Part shown: one piece after another, positions 43,508 to 53,900 of the stretch | Layout: the number at the start of each line of letters is the position of its first letter | Position numbering within the stretch: position 1 is the stretch's first letter | Source of the DNA: Lentinus brumalis | Taxonomy: Eukaryota > Basidiomycota > Agaricomycetes > Polyporales > Polyporaceae | DNA length: 64,000 bases | NCBI GenBank assembly: GCA_001792895.1 | Contig: MARA01000009.1 | Location: 62,001 to 126,000 of the forward strand | Direction: 5' to 3' | Made by a program: the position numbers and the translations under genes | Notes under the pieces: model-generated | Seen by the model: only the letters and a program-made list of their open reading frames with translations | Databases searched by the model: none | Told to the model about the DNA's origin: nothing

Positions 43508-46500
43508 GACCTCGGAGATGGACCGAGGCTCACCAAAGTGCTCCTGGCTCGCCTTGACGCGTGCTCGACCACCGACTCGAATGCGACAGCCAGAGCATCG
43601 TCGTACGAGAGGTAATCAACCAGCTCGTCGTCCGAGTAGACGTGCTCAATGCCGGCCATCATCACCTCGAGTGTGCACTCGAACGCGTCCTCATGACCGT
43701 CCGCTAGGAGGTCGAGTTCATCGTCCGATGCCGCAGGAGCGGGTGGGAGGCTGGAGCACGGTGCACAGGGACATGGGCAGGCTCGGGGTCGACTGGTGCA
43801 ACCTCGAGAGGGTCCGGCGAAGGAGAGTCGCGCGGCGGAGTGTGTTCGCGTTCCTCAGGCTCGGGCATCGAGGCAGGGGATTGCGAGGTGATGCGAAGCT
43901 GCTGGGGGACGAGATTGCGACGTTCAAGGGCACGGTCATTGAGCGAGCCATGGAAACTCGTCGAGCGAGCAGGGAGGTGCTTTCAAGCGGGTGCAGGATG
44001 CTCGTGCGCGGAGGGGCGTCCGGATGAGCGTGGAGGGGCTGGTGCTGGTGCAGGAGGCTGCGGAGGTGCAGGCGGGCTCGGAGCGCGTGATGACGGAGCA
44101 GGAGAGCCGTCGCGCGGAGCATGAGGTGCAGGGGCTGGTGCAGGAGGCGCAGGAGGTGCCGGAACATCCGAATCAGCTCCCCCCTGATCAGGCAGCTCTG
44201 GCGCATCCGGGACATCGTCGGGGACGTCGTCAGCATCCTCCGGACCACCGGGAATGTGCACTTCGTCGAGGGGCAGGCCAAAGACATTGATGAAGGGCGA
44301 GTTTCCGGGGAAACAGCGTTCGTCGAAGACAGCATGCGAAGAGATGATGAATTTCTTCGCAGCTGGGTCCCAGAACCGCCACGCCTTCGTGCCCTCGGGG
44401 TAGCCGACGAAGATGCACTTCCGCGAGTGCGGCTCGAGTGCCTTCCGGTCTTCTTGCGCACCAGCACGTAGGCCAAGCAGCCAAAGACGCGGAAGTACGA
44501 GACATCCGGCTTGCGCCTGTCTCCCTTCCACGCAGTGTAGGGGATGCCGCCGTTCAGCGCAGAAGTAGGCATGCGGTTGCGCGTGTGGATGAAGGTCGAG
44601 ACGGCGTGGCCCCAGAACGAGGGAGGGAGCTTCGACTGAACGAGGAGAGCCGTGGCACCCTCGGACATTGTCCTGTTTGCGCGTTCAGCAACACCGTTCT
44701 GGTGAGGCTCGTCTGGCTCGGTGTGCTGCCGCTGGATGCCGTGCTCTGCGCAGAAGTCGGAGTACTCCTTGCCCATGTACCGCCGCCCTTGTCGTCGCGC
44801 GTAGCCTTGATCTTGAGACCGAGACAGGTCTCAGCATACGCCTTGTACGACTTGAACGCAGCAAACGCGTCGCTCTTGCGCTTGAGGAAGGCCAGGACCC
44901 AGAACCGCGTCGCATCGCAGACAAACGTCATCCAGTAGACGTAGCCTTCCGGCGTAGCGACCGGGAGGCGTCCCTTGAGGTCGGTGTGGACCAGGGCGAT
45001 GGGGACGAACTTCCGAGACGCAAAACGGGGATAGCATGGCGGTTGAGCTTGCCGGCAAGGCAGGGCTCGCAGACAGGGTCGGGCTTGCGCTTCGAGCGGA
45101 CAACGAGGCCTACGACAAGACCCTTCTTGATCACCGAGCGGAGATCATCCAGGTTGACGTGCGAGCAGCACTGGTGCCACAGCGACTTGTCCTCCTCGCA
45201 AGTAGAGGATGCAGAGAGCGTGTTCTTCGTCTGAGACACCGTGTGGCCGAGGAGATAGCCGACATTGTGCTCATTGACTCGGGCTTCGAAGCGCAGCTCC
45301 CCCTGATGGTAGAAGAGCGCACTCGATGCGCGCAACTCGACAGTGTAGCCCTTCTCGCGCGTGAGGTGGAAGACAGACAGTAGATTGCTGGCAAGCGCAG
45401 GAACATGCAAGACGTCGTGTAGTACAACCGCAGGCGGTACAACCCCTCCCCTCTCCGCCGGCTGAAACACCACAGACCCCAATCCAGCCGAGTAGACGAT
45501 GTGCGAGTTGGCAGACGGATGGGGATGATGTGCGGCGAGTAGGAGCGAAACCAGTGACGGTGAGGGGTCATGTGTGCAGAAGCACCTGTGTCGGTGTTCC
45601 AGTTAGCTGCTGCCGGCGAAGAGAGCCACAAAGCGCGATCCGAGACGGATAGCAGCGCAGAAGCACAACCAGCACTCACAGTAGCTGCACCAGCGGACTC
45701 CTGGGCGGTGTCCGGGCCGTTGTTCGAGTCCTTCGACGCCTCCGACGCGTTCTCCTTGTGCTTGCCCTTCCCGGAGCGGTACTGGGTGCGTTGCGCGGCC
45801 TTCTCCTTTGCGCGTGCGCTGGCGTCGCGCTTGGAGAAGCACTGGTCCTCGGAGTGACCGGAGCGACCGCAGAACGCGCAGGAGAGGGTGGAGGCCGCGT
45901 GGGAGAGGACAGGAGTGGACGAGGGCGCACCGGGCTGGTTTTCGAGCGCAACGAACGTGTCTTGCAGCTTCTCGAGGTCGAAGCCAGTGGGACGGAGGGC
46001 GTTGTATTCGGCCGGGAGAGCACGAATGAGAGCCATGAGGACGAGTTTGTCATCCAGCTTCTCGAGATCGAAGCCGGTGGGACGGAGGGCCTTCATGTCG
46101 GACTTGAGCTGCGAGGCTCGTGCGAGAGGGTGCTGAGGGACTCGTCCTCGGCCTTGGAGAGGGATAGGAGGGCGTTGTAGGTGTTAAAACGCGTACCGGG
46201 ACGTTTCTGCATGTGCACGGCCTCCAGCTTCCTCCACATCGCACCAGGATCGTCTCAGATCGACTCCAGGTGCGTCTGCTGCTCCCTCTCCACACAGTTC
46301 CAAATCTCCCCAGCAGCCAAGTCCATCCTGCCATCGAAATCACGAAGTTCTCGACGCTCACCTGCGTCCAGAGGCGGCGCAAACTGTGGCCTCGTCTCCT
46401 CGCCCTTTACGATGCCAGGGCACCAAAGGTGCGAAGCCTGGCCTCCATGTCGAGCTTCCATTGCTGGTAATTGCGATTGGTAAGCTTGGGGAACGTTGCG

Positions 46501-46514
46501 GCGGACGGCGCCAT
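43508..46514 (-). pseudogene. Copia gag, protease and integrase with repeated single-base frame breaks
   Basis: Read from ATG 46514. Gag ('NYQQWKLDMEARLRTF', 'WNCVEREQQTHLE') is followed by the zinc knuckle 'CAFCGRSGHSEDQC', the protease motif 'WNTDTGASAHMT', the GAG-pre-integrase region ('LWHQCCSHVNLDDL', 'CEPCLAGKLNR'), integrase with 'DATRFWVLAFLKRKS', 'HTEPDEPHQNGVAERANRT' and 'KCIFVGYPEGTKAW', then a Pro-rich linker. A nonsense TGA (CGA in the family) occurs in gag at about 46260. Frame changes occur near 46435, 46120, 45515, 44935, 44785, 44440 and again before RT. Each one shifts the same way, as one missing base. The decay pattern is therefore unusual and may be a sequence error. Confidence 0.8.
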
Positions 46515-46721
46515 GAGCGTAGGCGGGTGACGTTGCGAGGGGCGACGACGAAAAGATGGAGGGATTTCGAGCAACACTGGGGGAGAAATCGACGAAGGAT
46601 CGACAGAGGGGTTCCAGAGCGAAAATGCGACAAGCAGAGGACAGGGGCACGAGAGGGGGCCCGGGGGACGACTGTAGAGCGATGGACTGGTGGGTATGGA
46701 CGTCTAGAGGCAGTCAGAGCG

Positions 46722-46735
46722 CAGGGCTCATAACC
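46722..46735 (-). other. Copia primer-binding site of half-tRNA type
   Basis: Minus strand GGTTATGAGCCCTG directly after the LTR end (CCAACA). It is complementary to the anticodon stem-loop side of initiator Met-tRNA, as in Drosophila copia, where a half tRNA primes first-strand synthesis. Confidence 0.65.
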
Positions 46736-46815
46736 TGTTGGCTGCAGTGCGCCTCAGAGCGATCACAATGGCCTATGTCGAGCTCTGTGAAGTCTAATAT
46801 ATTGACAAAAGCGAA
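46736..46815 (-). repeat. Truncated 5' LTR of the Copia element
   Basis: Identical over 80 bp to the end of the LTR at 41545. The match stops at 46815 (gcgaa), where unrelated sequence begins. About 340 bp of this LTR are missing, so the element lost its promoter end. Confidence 0.75.
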
Positions 46816-46951
46816 CTAGGGAAGCGCCGCCGAGCGGCATGTACCTTGTGTGCGTGAGCTGTCCACGTGGTTTGATGTCACAACAGCGCTGTTGGAACCG
46901 TCGGCGTGCAGTACAGCAGCCTCAGGACGTCTTTGGTACCCATTGTAGTAG

Positions 46952-47967
46952 TTACAACGCGCGTGAGAATCTAACAGGGACACCATACAGCTCGTCGTGG
47001 GCCACCTTCGAGTCCACCTGCGGTTTCACGACCAGCCTCGCAATCCCGTCCGTGTGGAACCCACGCTCCAGTTCTTTCCCGTCTGCGTGCGCACCATCAC
47101 GGCCTCCACAAGCACCACGTCTCCGAGGTGAAGCTCGGACGGGTGCACGGTGGACATGCTCTCACGCGCCGTGAACGTTGGTAGATGTTCTTGAACACCT
47201 GTGAGATCCAGGCGTCAAATCAGCGACACAATACACCCCACCAAGGTGAGCACATACCTCTTCATGGTTGTGGGTTGCCACTGCCGTGAACCGCGGCACA
47301 GGTGCGGCTCCTCTCCGTCCCGGCGACCAGTTCGCTCTATCCAGCAAGTGGGCGAGCGCGGTGCGGTCTGTCTCTCGCATAACTGCCACCGTGACACGAG
47401 AACGCGCGTGCTTATTGTACAGCCCGCAGTAAAAGCCCATGTCGACGATTGGTCCCACCGCGAACACCCGCAGAGGCATGCTGAACACGGTGAGTATCCA
47501 TCGACCGCCGCCACATGTCTTCCAAGTCACTGGGCCAACGGGCACCCTGGTCAACGCGTACCACGGCTCCCCGGGCCCTGACTCGAACTCCATCAGGTTG
47601 CGGCTGTCCACGCGCAGAATGAGTGCGGCACGCCGCGTAGATTCCAAGATACTCACCGGAGCGCTGAGGGATTGATCCATGCCTCGTGTTCGATGTCCGT
47701 AGGCACTAGCGCCAGTTCCACCTCGCCTTTGCCATCGTCCGCCGATGCCCCTAGTAGGGCAAGGGCGACTTCGACGGCATCGCACTCCCATCTCTCTTCC
47801 GACAAACCGCCGCTGTACAGAAACACCAGCACGGTCTCAGCACGAAGTCCAACCGGCGCGACGACACGCTCTCACCTTGCACCGTCCCCACATTCTTGCT
47901 TGATTCTCTTCGGTGTCATCAAGGCATCCTCGGCGGTAACAGTTCGTTTCAGTCCTATGGAAGCCAT
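46952..47967 (-). CDS. GDVVL-family protein, left copy (probable frame breaks in last exon)
   Basis: Exons 47967-47876, 47812-47657 and 47603-47258 join in phase. The last exon, 47198-46952, needs one base added near 47170 and one near 47058 to give the continuous reading 'HPSELHLGDVVLVEAVMVRT...NWSVG.FHTDGIARLVVKP' with stop TAA at 46952-46954. The N-terminus is 'MASIGLKRTVTAEDALMTPKR'. The middle ('FAVGPIVDM', 'VTVAVMRETDRTALAHLL') matches the gene at 59.5-60.5 kb ('WTVGTIEHM', 'VTIRLLRECDRTRMVNLL'), so the two are paralogues. Repeated strands around the GDVVL motif suggest a beta-barrel such as an OB fold; this is inference. A TATA box (48026-48033) lies 59 bp upstream of the ATG. Confidence 0.6.
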
Positions 47968-48025
47968 GTTCGAGCAAGGAGAGGCCATACAGGTGCCGCG
48001 AGAGGGCGATAGACAGAGAACATGG

Positions 48026-48033
48026 ATATATAT
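48026..48033 (-). promoter_or_regulatory. TATA box for the 47.97-kb gene
   Basis: atatatat about 60 bp upstream of the ATG at 47967, in the tight gap after the stop codon of the next gene. Confidence 0.5.
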
Positions 48034-48772
48034 TCACGACACTATGTAACCAAGCCAGTAATCCCAGGCACGCACTCCAGCGCCGGTGTTGTAGTGGTAA
48101 ACTATGCCGCACGCCACATTCATGAAGATTCTGCAATCTGTAGTCGTCAGCCTTGACAGGCGGTGTATCCAAGCAGCCTCACATACCACATGTACCGCGG
48201 CTTCTTGCCGGCCGCTTTCGAAAGTGGGTCCACGAGGTGAATTGCCGATCGCTTCTTGGCTGTGTATTGCGGCGGCGCGATGAGGACACGAAGGTAGTCA
48301 ATGTCCAAGCACACGTTCGTGCGCGCACTGTCGCGGCCCGCCGCCGTCTTCTCGCTGATGTTGTACACTGTTACCGTGAAACCTGCGAGCACGGTTGCGC
48401 CGCGAAGTTCGGCCAGATAGCGCGCCGGATGGATGAGGTTCCCGGTGACATCAAAGGCGGGCAGCGGCCGTACGACGTGGGAGGAGGCGATTCCTGCCAG
48501 CGCTTCCGCAGCGGCTGGAGAGTAGGTGGGCCATCCGGCCATCGTGAAATGCTCCGGCAACGGTTCTGTCACGCACGGAGTCAATCGATCGGCCTCGAAT
48601 TTGTGGCGTTTCGGGTACTGTACTCACCTTCATCTACAACGTCATCCCCCTCCGGCTTTGGCTAAAAACGAAATCAGTGATCGCCCGCATCTAATAAGCC
48701 GACGAATGTTGCATACCGCGAATAGAGCATGCCGCAGACGCAGGTGCTGACCGGCAAAGTTCTGGTATACAT
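48034..48772 (-). CDS. Small beta-rich protein of unknown family
   Basis: Four exons: 48772-48717, 48661-48628, 48565-48190 and 48130-48034. The last three join in phase. Exon 1 (ATG 48772) is one base short of matching phase, most simply at its TTT run. The core 'YSPAAAEALAGI', 'AELRGATVLAGFTVTVYNISEK' (in parts) and 'NVCLDIDYLRVLIAPP' predicts alternating beta strands. The last exon reads 'FMNVACGIVYHYNTGAGVRAW' in parts and ends at TGA 48034-48036. The donor of the last intron (gtggta) is unusual. It lies 67 bp from the next gene in the same orientation. No function is known. About 187 residues. Confidence 0.5.
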
Positions 48773-48811
48773 GACCGGATCTCTCGTTCAGCCCGCGCGG
48801 GAGAACACTTC

Positions 48812-50133
48812 TCAACGACGCCAAGGAGGCGTGAAGTCGTTGACCAGTGCCGGGAAATCGGCAGGCGGAGGACCGAGAGCGCAGCTCAAAGTCGTCTGAG
48901 CAAATGGCTTGAGAAAGGGCATGTTGGGAGTCGGTCCTCTGTAGTGTCCGTCCGATTGGACGTACACCCGATCGTTCGTGACAGTGCCGATCGTCCAGCC
49001 CACAGCCCGTGCAGGTGCCTCCGGTGCGGCTACGGCCGACGGGTCAGCCGCGTGCGCAGCTTGTGCCTCCCGCGCTGCCTCAGCGGCGGCCCGGTAGACG
49101 AGGATGTCAGCGCGGCCGTCACGGAAGAAGGCAGTCCCAGCGCGCAACACGTCACCGTGTGCCAGCCAAAACTCCTTCCCCATAGCCATAATCCTGGTGA
49201 TATCCATCTTCTCAGCGAGACGCGCCGCCGCCGTCCCCACTCCCCCAGCCAACGGCGCCGGCAAAGAGGCACCTTGGCTAGCTGGCACCAGCGCCGCAGA
49301 ACTCGCCGCCGCGGCCGTTCCACACCCGCCGCCAGCGCGCACGGTGACGGCGCAGCTGGGGCCTGCGATCGCCGCCGCGTCCTGCCTCAGCCCCGCCCCA
49401 GGCTCCAGCAGGGAAGGCTGCAGCGCAGAGGACGTTCCGCCTACGAGGCGCAGACTGGTGAAGAACACAAATCAGTGAGTCGCCCCATCTACAATTGTGC
49501 ACCGCCCAACACTCACGGATTTTCCACATCTCCCGAAGACGTTCCTCCAAACTTGCGCTGTGCGCCTGCAATGGTTGCAACGCCGGAACAAGTCACGCTA
49601 CACGGCACGGTGAGTTAGATGTATGAGGACGATTTACGTGCGGGGCTTACGTGCTGAGCCCATTGGTGTTTGACACAGGCATCTCGTGTCCAGGACTGGC
49701 AGTGGTTGATGTGTCGGAGCTGTGCATGAATTGTGAGTGCGATGAGAACATGCGGCAAATTACGTGGCACTCACTTGCGAAGCAACAGCAGCGCACGGCC
49801 GCCAGCAGGCTTGTCCTTGGACGAGTCGCGCCCCGTCGGGGTGGGGGTCATCACCCCGCCCGCCGGACTGTCCGGATCGTCCGGCGGACTCCCTGACGAA
49901 GCAAACACGGGGGTGTGGTCGCCGCCCAGCCCCGCTGCGGCCAGCTTCAAGGTCAGAGTGTTCGCCGTTCCGTTGTCAGCGCCGGGACCGAAAGTCGCGG
50001 CGAATTCGCTGGAGTCGTCTGCCGGGGTGGCGGGAGTGGGGGACAGCGGGCTGCTCTTGGTCGTCGAGATGACGAGCGGCGCAGTGACCGTGATAGGCGT
50101 ATTCGGCTCGGTAGGGATGAGAGACATGGTCAT
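48812..50133 (-). CDS. Unknown four-exon protein, 383 residues, low-complexity N-terminus
   Basis: Exons 50133-49775, 49719-49651, 49597-49517 and 49454-48812 sum to exactly 384 codons with every phase matching, so the gene is intact. The first 220 residues are rich in Ser, Thr, Pro, Ala and Gly and probably disordered. The C-terminal part ('AEKMDITRIMAMGKEFW', 'RAGTAFFRDGRADILVY', 'VGWTIGTVTNDRVYV') looks folded, with Ala-rich helices. It ends 'DFTPPWRR'. No family is recognised. It is transcribed away from the Helitron; a TATA box (50259-50266) lies about 126 bp upstream of the ATG. Confidence 0.7.
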
Positions 50134-50258
50134 GGTTACCAGCTGAAATGACGTGCACGGAGCAGGAGGCGGTGCTGAGGCGAAAGAAGGACGAAGGACA
50201 AAGGAACCGCGTACGTAGCAAGTGGGATTGCTGCTCGTAGCCTGCGTCGAATAGCCTC

Positions 50259-50266
50259 CTTATATA
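50259..50266 (-). promoter_or_regulatory. TATA box for the 50.1-kb gene
   Basis: Minus-strand tatataag in the 774-bp gap between this gene and the divergent Helitron gene. Confidence 0.5.
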
Positions 50267-50907
50267 CTGTTCACCGTGCTGCCCAGCTCGTTCAGTCTAG
50301 GCGTTCTCGGACGTTATTCCCGACCGCGTCGTGAGGGTCAAATTCCCACTTCAGTGAACCCTTTAGCAGAATCAACCGCCACGCACCTGGAGGGCAGCGT
50401 CCGCTGCCCTTCGCCCTGCCTCAACAGCTCCGGCTCATGTCGAGCAGCCTGGAAAGGACCTTTTGCGCCGACAACTGAGGCTCGGGCAGACGTCATCGCA
50501 GCCACCAATTCCCGGCAGCACGTTCTGTCACCACCTTACTTGGTGGTGTCGACCGCACATGAGTTCACGGGGCTCGCCTGCCACGGTGCAGGCTTCAGCT
50601 TCACAACCCATGCGTCGGTCCTTGTCGGCCTTGCGTGCTCAACCTCTCCCATTGGCTTGTCACCGCGCGACCTCGCCTATGTTGCATTCCTGCATCCGTG
50701 TGTGGTGTAATTGCGACCCGCGCCGACCGCGCCCTGGGCCATTCTGTGGCGTGCATTGCGCGACCGACCTGCCGGCACGCGTGGTTGCGGTGAGACGGCG
50801 TGGCACGTTCCACGGACGCATAGCGCCTCCCCCTCGGTCCGGAGTCCCTCCTCCTGCTCACATCGCCCCGCGTCCACTGCCGTCCGAGTCCAACCCCGGC
50901 CACAGGT
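50267..50907. other. Divergent gap before the Helitron gene
   Basis: This carries open but unfamiliar frames on the plus strand. The sequence ccacag just before ATG 50908 could be an acceptor, so an upstream Helitron exon (for example one encoding the Cys/Arg-rich stretch at about 50700-50900) is possible but not supported. The 5' terminus of the Helitron (a TC start) should be in or left of this stretch; none can be singled out by eye. Confidence 0.35.
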
Positions 50908-53900
50908 ATGGCACCCGTCGACTTGTCCTGTCTCACACGCCCTGAGCTACTTGAGCTTGCGAGGGGCAACCTGGTGCTGTCCCGGGACGTCCGCAGAACG
51001 AAGGAGTCGATGCTAGAGCATATGCTGGCCCACGGTGGGGAAGCACTTCTAGAAGCCATGACGGCGTTAGCGCAGGCAAAGTGCCCCTCCCGGAAGCGCC
51101 CACGCACCGAGGTCCAGCGCGAGCGACGTGTTGCACAGCGCGTCGAGGAGCGTCTCGTCAGCCGCGATATCTCCAGTTACCTCGCCCTTCCCACTGAAGA
51201 GCAGCGATTGGAGTGCTCCCGCGAGTTTCATCGAGCCACGTCCGAGGAAGCGTTGCGCAGTGCAGTATGTGCCGTCTGTGCACGCGAAGTTAACGTCCGC
51301 TCCGATGGGGTGCATGTTGGCAAGCTCACGGACATCCGCTACCGCCAACGTTTGATTCCCCGTGATCCTCATCCGAAGCACGACTTGTTCGAAGGCTGCT
51401 TGCTGGAGCCTGCGGGAGTTGAACTGCGAGCAGGCGTCGTCTATGTCACCACTTGCCGTACCTGCAGGGAGGACCTTCAACGCGCACACCAGAACCCCCC
51501 TCGCCTGTCCTTAGCGAACAACCTCTGGATAGGCCGTGTCCCCAATGTACTTGCGGAGCTCACTGTTCCTGAGCAGCTGCTCATCGCACAGCTGTACCCG
51601 CGCATCTATGTGTTCAAACTGTTCCCTAAGACTCCCGGCTACCGGCCTGATTCAAGTCAGTTGCAGCGCGGCATGAAGGGTACTGTGAGCATGTACGAGC
51701 TCGCGATGGACGGCATTGTTGACATGGCGGAGGGTCGACTCATGCCCCGTTTGCCCGAGGTCCTCGCCAAGGTCATTTCCGTGACTTTCGTTGGTGTCGG
51801 TCCTCTGCCGAAGAGATGGCTCCGCACCACATTCCGCGTTCGCAGGCCCTTAGTGCACGCAGCGTTGGCCTACCTCCAAACCGAACACCGACACTACGGT
51901 CACATCGCTATCAGCGCCGAGCGCCTGGCCGCTCTTCCCGAAGACGACGTTCCCGATGAAATCCTCGCAGTGGTGCGCCACTGTAGCGATGCCGGCATGA
52001 CCTTGCAAGAAGGCAGTGGTTATGTTCCCGAAGACGACGATGACGTACCGGGTGCTCCTCCTGCCGACGCCCAACCACCCCCTAACACACCGTACTGTTT
52101 TGAAGTCCCGCCCGACGACCCTCCCGGGGCCCGTTCACCCCCTCTGGACCGCGCAGACGGAGATGAGGACGGTGCAGACAGTGATGGTCAGTGTCTTCCC
52201 ATGTCAGATACTGTCCACCTCACAAGTAACATTACGCACCGCAGGATCTCCTGACGTTATCCCCTTGCAAGTCTCCGGTAGCATTGACACGGACCTCACC
52301 CGTACCAATGCCAACGACCTCATGATGTGGGGCTTGCAGAACCTCTGGGCAACATCCGGTGAGGGTGGCTACTCGGTTCGTCACGGGCAAGCCCCGGTGA
52401 GCGACTTCGGTCGCACCCGTCGTGCCGAGGACTCTTCTCCCGACGCCCCGGCGGACACACAGGGGCCGCCTCCGAACTATTTCGAACGAGCGTTCCCATG
52501 CTTGTTCCCGTACAGCAGGGGAGGGATTGAGGGCGTTCAGCCGGAACAGGTAGATTTCCGGGAGCACGTACGATGGGCCTTGCAGTACCATGACCGTCGG
52601 TTCCGCCGCCATGAAACGTTCCCGTTCATTACCTTCGCCATCGAGCAGCGTCGAGACGCTCTGGGCTCGGCCCGGCTGCACATGAAGCGCAAGACCTTCG
52701 AACAGGAACTCCGTGTCTTGTCCACTATCAGCCTCGATTCCCTTCGTCGTGCCAGCGAGCAGGAAGCCGCGAGGCTACCAATCCAGGACCCCGCTGTACT
52801 GTTGCTGAAGCGGTTAGTGCACGGTGCTGCTGGTCGCGTCCAAGGCACAGATGCTGCCCGGTACAAGATCCGCGCACAAATCTGGTCGACGTGCCTTGTC
52901 TACGGTCCTCCGTCGATGTGGATCACGATCAATCCAAGCGACATTCACGACCCCATTGCCCAGCTGTTCGCCGGCGCTGCCATAGATATGGACAAGTTCG
53001 TCGCGTCCGCCGGACCCGACGCCGCGCAACGCGCCGTCGCCATTGCGGATGACCCCTACGCGGCTGCCCGCTTCTTTCACTTCCTCACCACGACTATCAT
53101 GGAGACCCTGTTCCAGATCCGTGTTACACCCTTTGTAGTGAAGGGCGGCATGGGAGTGTTGGGCAAGGCCGCGGCGTACGTGGGGTCCGTAGAGTCGCAG
53201 GGCCGTGGGTCGTTGCATCTTCACATGTTGCTGTGGCTGCACAATACTCCCCGTTCTGAACAGCTGCACGAGCTTCTCCACGACGACGCGTTCCGTGACC
53301 GAGTGCGAGCGTACATCTCCACGAACATTCGCGCTTACCTGCCTGGCCTGGACACCGCTGCGTCAGTGAAAGCCATCCCGAAGGACAACGACATACCCTT
53401 CAGTCGACCACCCCATCCTGACAGCGCTGACTACGACGCCGCGTTGGCCGACTTCGAGCTTCGACTTGCTCGCGCCCAGCAAGTGCACACCTGCAAGGTC
53501 AAACGCTGTCTGCGGTTCAATGCGAAAGGCCAACTCGCCTGCAAACGACGCGCCCCGTTCGAGCGTGCCGAGCAAGACTACGTGCGCGAGGACGGTCGGT
53601 GGGGCCCCAAGCGCCTGTACCGCTACATGAACGGTTGGATACCATCTGTCCTGGTTCATGGCCGCTGTAACAATGACGGTAAGCTCCTGACGAACGGGGC
53701 TGACACGAAGAATATCACCTTCTACGTCTCATCATACGCCGGAAAAAAGCAAGCTAAAAACCACAACATGTCGGCCATACTGGCGGATGGCTTCGCGTAT
53801 GACCAGAGCCACAAGCGCAAGGAGTACCTGAACGACCTACGGGAGCAGCAACGCCTTCTCCTGTTTCGCCTGATGAACTCCATCAATCGGGAACAAGAGT

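Noticed and set aside
41903..44776. Additional ORFs in the Copia element on the plus strand
   Set aside because: All are shadows of the minus-strand polyprotein.
50276..50710. 145-codon plus-strand ORF before the Helitron gene
   Set aside because: Could be an extra Helitron exon, but no motif or convincing donor was found, so it was not called as a gene.
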